12,690 bases of DNA from the NCBI GenBank assembly GCA_947476855.1, contig CANJSR010000102.1:1-12690 (forward strand). Direction: 5' to 3'. The stretch comes from Acetobacteraceae bacterium. Lineage in GTDB: Bacteria > Pseudomonadota > Alphaproteobacteria > Acetobacterales > Acetobacteraceae. Shown here piece after piece: positions 6,788 to 12,690 of this stretch. The position numbers and the translations under genes are program-made. Within the stretch, counting starts at the first letter, position 1, and each line of letters starts with the position of its first letter. Below the pieces are notes generated by a model. The model saw nothing but the letters and a program-made list of their open reading frames with translations, was not told the DNA's origin and did no database searches.

Positions 6788-7231
6788 TCACTGGTTCGAC
6801 GGCCGGGCCTCGGCGGGCGTTCCGAACACCGAGAACAGACGCTCACCGGGGGGCCAGGCGCGGGCGATGTCCGCGCGCCAGATAATCGCACCCGCGACCA
6901 GCAGGACCAGCACGGCGGCGCTGGCGGCCCAGGCGGCTTTCAGTGGCATCGGTGTGGGGGTTGCGACCGACTCCTTCGCCAGCCGGTCCATCGCATTGTG
7001 TTCCGGCGGCATGGTCATCGCCGCCGCGGGCGGAGCGGCATGTTCGGGAACATGATCCGGGGCCGATTCGGAGCGCGCCGTAGCGGCGACCGGGGGCGGA
7101 TCGACGGCAACGGCGGGGCCGGCCGGAAACCAGTCCTGCCCGCAGCGGGCACAGCGCACCTTGCGGCCGGCGACCAGCAGGCGGTCGGGGATGTCATAGA
7201 CGGCTTCGCAGTTCGGGCAGTCCGCCCGCAC
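6788..7231 (-). CDS. Zinc-ribbon (MJ0042-type) single-pass membrane protein
   Basis: A 147-residue protein with an N-terminal zinc ribbon of the MJ0042/putative zinc-finger family: CPNC (Cys5, Cys8), the typical AVYDIPDRLL spacer, then CARC (Cys27, Cys30) followed by GQDWF. Residues ~38-98 are a Pro/Ala-rich linker, ~99-119 form one membrane helix, and ~28 residues follow, so the ribbon would sit in the cytoplasm with the tail outside. The start is GTG at 7231 with only a weak ribosome site; no nearby ATG fits the frame. It is transcribed away from ftsE across a 194-bp shared promoter region. Genes of this type beside ftsEX recur in alphaproteobacteria in my recollection, suggesting an envelope or division link, but the function is unknown. 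Confidence 0.88.
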   Translation of the reverse strand: MRADCPNCEAVYDIPDRLLVAGRKVRCARCGQDWFPAGPAVAVDPPPVAATARSESAPDHVPEHAAPPAAAMTMPPEHNAMDRLAKESVATPTPMPLKAAWAASAAVLVLLVAGAIIWRADIARAWPPGERLFSVFGTPAEARPSNQ

Positions 7232-7282
7232 GCGATGAACACCCCAGGACAGGCCGGCGCCCTAGCGCGTCCGAACCGAGGG

Positions 7283-7312
7283 ATCATATGGAATGCGCGC
7301 CCGCGACTCCAA
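7283..7312 (-). promoter_or_regulatory. Sigma70-like promoter for the zinc-ribbon gene
   Basis: On the minus strand TTGGAG (plus 7307-7312) is followed after 18 bp by TATGAT (plus 7283-7288), close to the TTGACA/TATAAT consensus. Transcription would begin near 7276 and give a leader of about 45 nt before the GTG. No equally good plus-strand promoter for ftsE was found, although TTGAAA occurs at 7320-7325 without a matching -10. Confidence 0.45.
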
Positions 7313-7425
7313 CCACACGTTGAAACAATTCCGCCAACCCCGCTCTCACCGCCGGTTTGCACACAACGGGTTCCAGCGTCCGGCTGGCGGTGGCAGAAAG
7401 GCAGGCGCGGGAAAAGGCACGCGGC

Positions 7426-8103
7426 ATGATTCGATTCGACTCGGTCGGTCTGCATTACGGCCCCACGCCTTCGGGCCAGGTTGGCGCCGAGGTTCTGCGC
7501 GACGTCACCTTCGCCGTCCCCGCCGGAGAATTCCGCTGGCTTCTCGGCCCCTCCGGCGCCGGCAAGACCAGCATGCTGCGGCTGATGTACTTGGCCGTCC
7601 GCCCGACCCGAGGCCGCCTCGGCCTGATGGGCGTCCCGATCCATGAGGCTCGGCGGCGCGACCTGCCGGCGCTGCGGCGGCGCATCGGGGTCGTGTTCCA
7701 GGACTTCCGGCTGCTGCCGCATTTGACCGCCTTCGATAACGTGGCCCTGCCGCTCCGCCTCGCCGGCCGGCCGGAAGGGCAGTTGCGTGCCGACGTGACC
7801 GAGATGCTGCGCTGGGTCGGCCTCGCCCGCCGGATCGAGGCTCGGCCCGCCGAACTCTCGGGCGGCGAACAGCAGCGCGTGGCCATCGCCCGCGCCGTGA
7901 TCACCCGCCCAGCCCTGCTGCTGGCCGATGAGCCGACGGGCAACCTGGATGACGAGCAGGCCGAGCGGCTGATGCAGTTGTTCAATGAGATGAACCGCCT
8001 GGGGACCACCGTCATCGTCGCGACCCATAACGACGCCCTGGTGCAGCGCCATCCTTCGCCCGCCCTGGTGCTGTCGCATGGCCGCCTGGTCGAGGACCGC
8101 TAG
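7426..8103 (+). CDS. ftsE: Cell division ATP-binding protein FtsE
   Basis: The ATPase of the FtsEX complex, which sits on the inner face of the membrane at the divisome and drives activation of periplasmic peptidoglycan hydrolysis. The 225 residues show all ABC ATPase elements: Walker [10 protein letters not shown] (41-49), a Q-loop in [22 protein letters not shown], signature [14 protein letters not shown] (144-157), Walker [13 protein letters not shown] (164-175) and the H-loop in VATHND. The ATG at 7426 is chosen because AAGG at 7414-7417 lies 8 nt ahead and [12 protein letters not shown] is the family's usual beginning; the frame is open to 7357, but those extra residues are not family-like. 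The ftsX start follows 2 bp after its stop. Confidence 0.97.
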   Translation: MIRFDSVGLHYGPTPSGQVGAEVLRDVTFAVPAGEFRWLLGPSGAGKTSMLRLMYLAVRPTRGRLGLMGVPIHEARRRDLPALRRRIGVVFQDFRLLPHLTAFDNVALPLRLAGRPEGQLRADVTEMLRWVGLARRIEARPAELSGGEQQRVAIARAVITRPALLLADEPTGNLDDEQAERLMQLFNEMNRLGTTVIVATHNDALVQRHPSPALVLSHGRLVEDR

Positions 8104-8105
8104 GC

Positions 8106-9026
8106 ATGGCGCGCTCGATCCTCCGGCCGACCGGCTTCGACGAACTGGGGCTCCGGCGAGCGCTTTCGGATCGGATGTTGCCGTTTCTGGTGGCGGCGAT
8201 GGCGTTCCTGGCGGCTCTGGCCCTGGCCGGCTGGACCGGGGCGGCCGGCCTGTCCCGGCATTGGCAGGAGGGCGCGGGATCGGCCCTGACCGTGCAGGTG
8301 CCCAGCCCCAAGGCCGCTTCGGCCCGCGATGGCGCCGAACGCCTGCCGGCCGTGATCGCGCTGCTGACCGGCACGCCCGGCGTGGCCTCGGCCCGCGCGC
8401 TGGCGGATGATGAACTGAGCGACCTGCTGCGGCCCTGGCTGGGCGCTGGCGCCGAACGCGTGTCGATTCCCCTGCCAGCGGTCGTGGCCGTGCAACTCAG
8501 CGGCAAGGTCGATCCGGTCGATCTCGGGCGCCGCGTCGCCGCCGTCGCGCCCGGCAGCCTAGTGGAGGATCATGGCGTCTGGATCGGCCGGCTGTCCGCG
8601 CTGGCCCGCAGTCTTCAGGCTTGCGCCGGGCTGGCGCTGATCCTGGTCGTGGCCGTCGCCGCCACCGTCATCGCCGTCGCTACCCGCGCCGGCCTGTCGG
8701 CAAGGCGGGAAGCGATCGAGATCGTCCACGGCCTGGGCGCGACCGACGGTTACATCGCCGGTCGCTTCGCCGCGCGGGCCACCCTGCTGGCCGCGATCGG
8801 CGGCCTGGGGGGGGCAATCTTGGCCGCGCCGGTCCTGCTGGCGCTGGCGCGGCTCGCGGAACCCTTCGGCGGCGCCCCGCGGGAGGTTGATACGATCGCC
8901 GGGGTCCTGGGGGCCTTGCCGCCGGCGCTCTGGCTGGCGTTGCCGGGGCTGCCGCTGACGGCGGCGGTGATAGGCTTCCTGACCGCCCAGGGCACGGTCC
9001 GGCGCTGGTTGCGGCAATTGCCATGA
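8106..9026 (+). CDS. ftsX: Cell division protein FtsX
   Basis: The membrane subunit of FtsEX, 306 residues. Four membrane helices can be read at about 24-46, 171-193, 222-250 and 272-294. The ~120-residue loop between the first two is the periplasmic domain that contacts hydrolase activators. The conserved FtsX/MacB-like loop EIVHGLGATDGYIAGRF (205-221) lies between helices 2 and 3. The protein is diverged from the enterobacterial form and lacks its long N-terminal extension, as usual for alphaproteobacteria. GAGGA (8092-8096) inside the end of ftsE serves as ribosome site, and the 2-bp gap shows coupled translation. The stop overlaps the next start (ATGA, 9023-9026). Confidence 0.95.
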   Translation: MARSILRPTGFDELGLRRALSDRMLPFLVAAMAFLAALALAGWTGAAGLSRHWQEGAGSALTVQVPSPKAASARDGAERLPAVIALLTGTPGVASARALADDELSDLLRPWLGAGAERVSIPLPAVVAVQLSGKVDPVDLGRRVAAVAPGSLVEDHGVWIGRLSALARSLQACAGLALILVVAVAATVIAVATRAGLSARREAIEIVHGLGATDGYIAGRFAARATLLAAIGGLGGAILAAPVLLALARLAEPFGGAPREVDTIAGVLGALPPALWLALPGLPLTAAVIGFLTAQGTVRRWLRQLP

Positions 9027-9685
9027 TCGCGGATGGGGACCGCTCGGACGACGTCCCCCGGGTTCGGTCCCGCGCGCGCCGGTGGTGGCTGCCGCCGATG
9101 CTGATCGTGGTGGTCCTGGCGGTGGGCTGGACCGGCGGGCTGCTGTGGTTCGTCCACCTGGTCGGACAGCCGATCATACCCGCCCCGCCGACCGACGGGA
9201 TCATCGCTCTGACCGGCGGGGCAGGGCGGGTGGAGTCGGCGTTGCGCCTGCTCGCCGATCATCCGCGGTCACGCCTGCTGATCTCGGGCATCGGCGGCGC
9301 CACGGACCTGGGCATGCTGGCCGCCCGCGCCGGGGTCGATCCCGCGCCGCTCGCGCATCAGGTCACGCTGGGGCGGGCGGCCATGTCGACGCGGGGCAAC
9401 GCGCTGGAAGCGCGGGCCTGGGTCAGCGAGCACCGAATCCGGACCCTGGCCGTGGTCACCGCCCGCTTCCACATGCCGCGCGCGATGGTCGAATTGCGCG
9501 GAATGCTGCCGGATGTGAAACTGTTTCCCCATCCCGTCCCCACCACCGGGCCTGACGGCGCGCTACGAGAGGTTTCCTTGCGGGTCCTGATCGGCGAATA
9601 CAGCAAGTACCTCGTGGCGGCGGCGGGCCTGACCGGCCTTGCTCCCGCCCGGGACCAACTCCGTTCGGGACCGGCCTCTGGATGA
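9023..9685 (+). CDS. YdcF family (DUF218) membrane-anchored protein
   Basis: A 220-residue protein with one N-terminal membrane helix (about 23-45) and a DUF218/YdcF domain in the periplasm. The domain shows its characteristic pieces in order: DGIIALTGGAGRVESALRLL (58-77), LLISGIGG (85-92), STRGNALEA (122-130) and AVVTARFHMPRAMVELR (143-159). YdcF proteins are associated with envelope biogenesis, and some bind nucleotide-like ligands; the reaction is unresolved for this branch. It overlaps both neighbours by 4 bp (ftsX upstream, plsC downstream), which places it firmly inside the division/envelope cassette. The ribosome site is weak, in keeping with coupling to ftsX. Confidence 0.92.
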   Translation: MIADGDRSDDVPRVRSRARRWWLPPMLIVVVLAVGWTGGLLWFVHLVGQPIIPAPPTDGIIALTGGAGRVESALRLLADHPRSRLLISGIGGATDLGMLAARAGVDPAPLAHQVTLGRAAMSTRGNALEARAWVSEHRIRTLAVVTARFHMPRAMVELRGMLPDVKLFPHPVPTTGPDGALREVSLRVLIGEYSKYLVAAAGLTGLAPARDQLRSGPASG

Positions 9686-10497
9686 TTCTGCTGCGATCGT
9701 CGCTGTTCAACGTCGTCTTTTTCGGACTGACGTTCCTCACCCTGTTGCCAGCAACCGTGATCCGGTTCGTTGCCCCCGGCCGCGTCATGTGGGTGGCGGT
9801 GCTGTGGGCCCGGATGATGGTCGCCAGCGTGCGGCTGATCTGCGGCATCCGGTTCGAGGTGACGGGGCTGGAACATATCCCCCCCGGCGCGGCCCTGATC
9901 GCGTCCCGCCACCAGTCGGCCTTTGACACCATGATCTGGCTGACCCTGCTGCCCCGCTGCTGCTATGTCCTGAAGCGGGAGTTGCGGAGCATCCCCCTGT
10001 TCGGCGCCCTGACCCATGCCGCCGGGATGATCGCCGTCGACCGCAACGCGGGGGCGAGCGCCGTGCGCGTGCTGGTCAAGGAAGGCCTGCGCGCGGCGCG
10101 GGAAGAGCGGCAGATCGTCATCTTCCCGGAAGGCACGCGATCGGACCCGGAGACCATGCTGGCGCTGCAACCGGGCATCGCCGCCCTGGCGTCCCGCACT
10201 GGGCTGCCGGTGATCCCCGTGGCGACCGACTCGGGCCTGTATTGGGGGCGGCGCTCCTTCCTCAAGACCCCGGGCACGATCCGGGTCGTAATCCGGGAGC
10301 CCCTGCCGGTCGGGCTCCGGCGGGAGGACCTGATGCGCCGCCTGGCCGAGGGCATGACGATGCCGGTCGATGGCCAGTCCTCCCAGGGTGGTCGTGTTGC
10401 GGAAGAGTCGGACCCGCGTAGACTGTCCGCTGGGAAGCGTGCAAGGGCGATCCATCACGGATCGGGCCGGGTCCGACCTGCGTCGGGCCCGTTGTGA
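9682..10497 (+). CDS. plsC: 1-acyl-sn-glycerol-3-phosphate acyltransferase family protein (PlsC-like)
   Basis: A 271-residue membrane-bound acyltransferase of the LPLAT/PlsC family, which transfers an acyl chain to lysophosphatidic acid or a similar acceptor. Helices at about 7-30 and 36-54 precede the catalytic HX4D motif (His77-QSAF-Asp82). The substrate-binding FPEGTR motif is at 148-153, and the IPVATDSG block follows at 178-184. The ATG overlaps the upstream gene by 4 bp. The protein looks normal up to about residue 228, after which ~43 residues of Arg/Gly/Ser-rich, family-unlike sequence run to the stop. That tail contains a promoter-like sequence at 10397-10424, so it may be intergenic DNA translated after loss of an earlier stop. 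Another lipid acyltransferase role cannot be excluded. Confidence 0.92.
   Translation: MILLRSSLFNVVFFGLTFLTLLPATVIRFVAPGRVMWVAVLWARMMVASVRLICGIRFEVTGLEHIPPGAALIASRHQSAFDTMIWLTLLPRCCYVLKRELRSIPLFGALTHAAGMIAVDRNAGASAVRVLVKEGLRAAREERQIVIFPEGTRSDPETMLALQPGIAALASRTGLPVIPVATDSGLYWGRRSFLKTPGTIRVVIREPLPVGLRREDLMRRLAEGMTMPVDGQSSQGGRVAEESDPRRLSAGKRARAIHHGSGRVRPASGPL
10397..10424 (+). promoter_or_regulatory. Sigma70-like promoter inside the plsC 3' end, ahead of the DUF2125 gene
   Basis: TTGCGG (10397-10402) is separated by 16 bp from TAGACT (10419-10424). Transcription would begin near 10431 and leave a leader of about 130 nt before the ATG at 10560. The match is moderate. Its position in the non-conserved tail of plsC makes it more credible than a random hit. 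Confidence 0.35.
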
Positions 10498-10559
10498 TTT
10501 GTCGCGACGGCGGCGTTTCCCGGCTTGGAACGGGCCGGTCGGCAACTCATCTGGACTCC

Positions 10560-11609
10560 ATGCGACGTAAGATTCTGATTGCTGTTTGTGGCCTGCTGCT
10601 CCTGGGCTGCGCCGCTGGCGCGGCCCACTGGTACGTGGTCGCCAGCCGCCTCGACGCGGGTTTCCAGGCCTGGGTCAACGACCGCCGAGGACAGGGATGG
10701 TCCGTGAGGATCGGGTCCGTGGGGCGGGGGGGATGGTCGTCATCGGCCTCCCTGGTCGTGCATGATTTTGAGATTTCGGGCGGCGAGCCTGCGATCCCTG
10801 GGGGGATTGCCTGGTTCACACCGCGCTTGGTGCTCAGCGTGGACCTGCTCGACCCATGGCATCTGACGATCGTCCCGGAAGGGCTGCAGGCGTTGCGCCT
10901 GCCGGACGGCACATCGGTATCGGTGGTGGCCGAGACCCTCGAACTCGGCCTGTCGGGCGGCACCGACCCCGATCGCTTGATGCTGGAGGTCAGCGGCGGC
11001 GGCATCCGCGCCGACCTGCCCAAGGCCGATGGCGGGCAAAGCGCCATGTCGGTCGAGACAATGGAGGGTCGGCTGGAGCTGCTGCCCACCGCCGCGGCCG
11101 GCGACAAGGCGGCCTTCTTCCAGTTCACGATCAACGGCATAAAACTCCCCTCCGGCACGCGCTGGCCGCTCGGCGGTCAGGTCGAGGTCGTCTCGGCCGA
11201 GGGGACCGTTCTGGGGCCGCTGCCCGAGATCGCCCCCCCAAAGGTCGCGGCGACCGCGTGGCGGGACGCAGGCGGGTCGGTGGAGGTCCAGTTGCACTCC
11301 CTGACCTGGGGGCCGCTCAGCGCGACCGGTTCGGCGACCCTGGCCCTGGATGAGGAGTTGCAGCCGATGGGCGCCGGGACCGGTCATATCGTCGGCTACA
11401 AGGGCACCTTCGACGCGCTGGGCAGCAACGGGGTGCTGACCCACTCCGCCGTGAAGGCGGCCAAGGCCGTGCTGTCGCTGATGGCCGGCGTGCCCGGCGG
11501 GCGGGAACGCCAGACCATCGACGTGCCCCTGACGCTTCAGTTCCGGACCCTGTCGATGCGCCAGATCCCCCTGGCCCTGCTGCCCGAGGTGGAGTGGGCC
11601 GGCCCCTGA
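10560..11609 (+). CDS. DUF2125 domain-containing membrane-anchored protein
   Basis: A 349-residue protein with an N-terminal anchor (residues 5-27) and a long exported domain of the alphaproteobacterial DUF2125 family, whose function is unknown. Recognisable are RLDAGFQAWVNDRRGQGW (30-47), the RGGWSSSASLVVHDFEISGGEPAIPGG stretch (56-82), and WHLTIVPEGLQALRLPDG further on. The body is rich in alternating hydrophobic residues, suggesting beta structure. LLLGC (13-17) is a lipobox-like sequence, so it could be a lipoprotein instead of a simple signal anchor. ATG 10560 is preferred because the anchor starts right after it. A GTG at 10494 overlapping the plsC stop would add 22 residues of unremarkable sequence but would fit the overlapping style of the cassette. 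The ribosome site is weak for both. Confidence 0.85.
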   Translation: MRRKILIAVCGLLLLGCAAGAAHWYVVASRLDAGFQAWVNDRRGQGWSVRIGSVGRGGWSSSASLVVHDFEISGGEPAIPGGIAWFTPRLVLSVDLLDPWHLTIVPEGLQALRLPDGTSVSVVAETLELGLSGGTDPDRLMLEVSGGGIRADLPKADGGQSAMSVETMEGRLELLPTAAAGDKAAFFQFTINGIKLPSGTRWPLGGQVEVVSAEGTVLGPLPEIAPPKVAATAWRDAGGSVEVQLHSLTWGPLSATGSATLALDEELQPMGAGTGHIVGYKGTFDALGSNGVLTHSAVKAAKAVLSLMAGVPGGRERQTIDVPLTLQFRTLSMRQIPLALLPEVEWAGP

Positions 11610-11699
11610 GGAAAACGCGGGCGGCCGGATTTCACGCATGCGCGAAGCCTCGGCCGGAGGCATAATGGGATCAGTTGCAATCACATTCAGGGGGCTGGA

Positions 11700-12179
11700 A
11701 TGATCCACCACGTCTCGATCCCGGCGCAGGACCCGCGCCGCGTTTCCGCCGTGCTCGCCGAACTGATGGGTGGGAAGTCCTACCCGTTCCCCGGCGGGTT
11801 CCGGAATTCCTTCATGGCGGTCAGCGGCGACGCGCGCGGCACCGCGATTGAGGTCTATCCGACCGGCCTGCACCTGCTGCCGGACGGCGATGGCCAGGTG
11901 CGCGCGCAGGAAACCGATGAAAAACCCGGCTACAGCGCATTCCACGTCCTGTTGTCGGTCGACGCGGACCTGGAGACGATCGAGCGGATCGGCGCCCGGG
12001 AGGGTTGGCTGACCCGGCTGTGCGGGCGCGCGGCGCCGGGCGGACCGGTGCTGTTCCAGGTCGTCGAGTTCTGGCTGGAAAACACGCTGATGCTGGAACT
12101 CGCGCCGAAGACGATGATCGGGGCGTATGAAAAGCTGATCCAGCTTGAGGTCATGGACAGCATGCCCGCGCGGGGCTGA
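11700..12179 (+). CDS. VOC family (glyoxalase/bleomycin-resistance-like) protein
   Basis: A 159-residue protein beginning MIHHVSIPAQDP, the first strand of a vicinal-oxygen-chelate fold. Candidate metal ligands are spaced as in metal-dependent family members: His3 or His4 in the first strand, Glu51 in AIEVYP, His82 in SAFHVLL and Glu133 in LMLELAP. This suggests a working metal site, but which reaction (isomerase, dioxygenase or resistance protein) cannot be read from the sequence. The start has GGGGG at 11690-11694 as ribosome site. CATAAT at 11661-11666 could be a -10 element, but no matching -35 was found. It follows the DUF2125 gene after 90 bp on the same strand and could be co-transcribed or independent. 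Confidence 0.85.
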   Translation: MIHHVSIPAQDPRRVSAVLAELMGGKSYPFPGGFRNSFMAVSGDARGTAIEVYPTGLHLLPDGDGQVRAQETDEKPGYSAFHVLLSVDADLETIERIGAREGWLTRLCGRAAPGGPVLFQVVEFWLENTLMLELAPKTMIGAYEKLIQLEVMDSMPARG

Positions 12180-12202
12180 GGGGGCGGACACTTTCCCCTT
12201 CC

Positions 12203-12289
12203 CGACCGTCATCCCCGGCCTTGTGCCGGGGACCGCCTCCAGCACGGTGTTGCGAACGGTCCCCCGAACAACGCCGGGGATGACGGTCG
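12203..12289. repeat. 87-bp nested inverted-repeat (cruciform) intergenic element
   Basis: The outer 17-bp arms are perfect complements: 12203-12219 (CGACCGTCATCCCCGGC) and 12273-12289. Inside, CCCCGGC (12213-12219) can instead pair with GCCGGGG (12225-12231), and GGGGACCG (12228-12235) with CGGTCCCC (12257-12264). The TCATCCCCGG...CCGGGGATGA termini resemble short dispersed palindromic repeats that are frequent between genes of alphaproteobacteria. It lies between the VOC gene and the DUF4089 gene, and may also act as a terminator for the former. Confidence 0.8.
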
Positions 12290-12373
12290 ACGGTCGTCCC
12301 AGCCCGAACCACCATTGCGCCCGGCCGCGAAATCGCGGTCATATTGCGGCGCACAATTTCGGTGGAGGCTCCC

Positions 12374-12577
12374 ATGGACGCGTTCCCACAACAAACCGAG
12401 GCGTATGTCGAACGATGGTTCGGCATCCTGCCCCCCAACGATCCCGGACGAAGGCTGATGGCCGAACTCGCGGGCACGATCCAGGCCTTCGAGGCTCTGC
12501 GTGGCACGCTGGTGTTCGAGGATGAACCATCCAGCTTCGAAGCCGCCTTGCAGGCGACGAAGGAGACGGGGGTATGA
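12374..12577 (+). CDS. DUF4089 domain-containing protein (AtzG-like small amidase partner)
   Basis: A 67-residue, mainly helical protein matching the DUF4089/AtzG-like family: a Y(V)ERWFGI helix start, PPNDPGRRLMAELAGTIQAFEALRGTLVFEDEP in the middle. In the cyanuric-acid pathway AtzG is a small subunit that binds and stabilises the amidase AtzE, in a way resembling GatC with GatA. The start ATG has GGAGG at 12364-12368, 5 nt ahead; the frame is open to 12344 but without another ribosome site. Its stop overlaps the ATG of the following amidase by 4 bp, exactly the arrangement expected of partner subunits. Whether the pair acts on carboxybiuret or another amide is not known, since cyanuric-acid ring-opening genes are not in the window. 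Confidence 0.85.
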   Translation: MDAFPQQTEAYVERWFGILPPNDPGRRLMAELAGTIQAFEALRGTLVFEDEPSSFEAALQATKETGV

Positions 12578-12690
12578 CCAACCTCGCCGACCTGACGATG
12601 ACCGAGGTCGCCGACGCCGTGGCCACCGGCCAGGCGACCGCCCTGGAGGTGCTGGACGCCAACTGGAAGCGGATGGACGCGCTGAACCCC
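12574..12690 (+). CDS. Amidase family protein, N-terminal fragment (cut by window end)
   Basis: The first 39 codons of what is most likely an amidase-signature enzyme. The visible sequence, MTNLADLTMTEVADAVATG and then ATALEVLDANWKRMDALNP, has the usual opening of this family (an L..LT..E....I..G..S..E......RI..LNP-like pattern). The catalytic Ser-cisSer-Lys triad lies beyond the window. The 4-bp overlap with the DUF4089 gene supports an AtzE-like, AtzG-dependent enzyme over a free-standing amidase. Confidence 0.8.
   Translation, partial: MTNLADLTMTEVADAVATGQATALEVLDANWKRMDALNP

Noticed and set aside
7320..7348. Promoter for ftsE starting with TTGAAA at 7320
   Set aside because: No acceptable -10 hexamer occurs 16-18 bp downstream, so the site was not annotated.
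7015..8079. 354-codon minus-strand open frame opposite ftsE and the zinc-ribbon gene
   Set aside because: It overlaps two well-supported genes and encodes a low-complexity Gln/Arg/His-rich sequence typical of antisense frames in GC-rich DNA.
11647..11661. Small hairpin GCCTC-GGCCG-GAGGC after the DUF2125 gene
   Set aside because: Only 5 bp of stem in GC-rich DNA and no T-tract; too weak to call a terminator.
10740..12245. 501-codon minus-strand open frame opposite the DUF2125 and VOC genes
   Set aside because: Spans two real genes and the cruciform repeat; the translation has no domain signature and composition typical of an antisense frame.

Overview
The window is GC-rich DNA (low-GC only in short intergenic patches) with genes packed in overlapping cassettes. 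The combination of a MJ0042-type zinc-ribbon gene divergent from ftsE-ftsX, a ydcF-plsC-DUF2125 tail, an orphan Bug-type (TctC-like) binding protein, a DUF1236 protein and hydantoinase A/B genes points to an alphaproteobacterium, most likely Rhodospirillales/Acetobacteraceae (Roseomonas- or Rhodovastum-like). This placement rests on gene families and gene order, not on a marker gene.

Layout. 1-2125 (+): the 3' end of a hydantoinase A/oxoprolinase gene, which carries a 21-bp in-frame tandem repeat at the window edge, overlaps by 4 bp the complete hydantoinase B gene. 2191-3156 (-): an aldo/keto reductase, convergent with hyuB. 3157-3756: a 600-bp gene-free stretch with lower-GC patches and several palindromes. 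3757-4077 (+): a small secreted DUF1236 protein, followed by a strong hairpin. 4248-5591 (-): rarA, the replication-associated AAA+ ATPase. 5666-6661 (-): a Bug-family solute-binding protein, separated from rarA by a perfect 12-bp-stem hairpin. 6788-7231 (-): a membrane-anchored zinc-ribbon protein, divergent from the next block. 7426-11609 (+): ftsE, ftsX, a YdcF/DUF218 gene, a PlsC-family acyltransferase and a DUF2125 gene, head to tail with gaps or overlaps of a few bases up to the last gene. 11700-12179 (+): a VOC-family protein. 12203-12289: an 87-bp nested inverted-repeat element. 12374-12690 (+): a DUF4089 (AtzG-like) small gene that overlaps by 4 bp the start of an amidase gene cut by the window end.

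How they work together. The ftsEX-ydcF-plsC-DUF2125 block looks like a cell-envelope/division cassette: the FtsEX transporter-like complex, a membrane-anchored DUF218 protein, a phospholipid acyltransferase and a membrane-anchored DUF2125 protein. The divergent zinc-ribbon membrane protein may belong to it. The hyuAB pair and the DUF4089-amidase pair are separate two-subunit enzymes acting on cyclic or linear amides. The Bug protein probably feeds a carboxylate transporter encoded elsewhere.

I found no tRNA, rRNA, CRISPR array, prophage, insertion sequence or defence system. The least explained items are the 3157-3756 intergenic region with a clean 19-bp operator-like palindrome, the readthrough-like C-terminal tail of PlsC that contains a promoter-like sequence, the heptapeptide repeat in HyuA and the 87-bp cruciform element.
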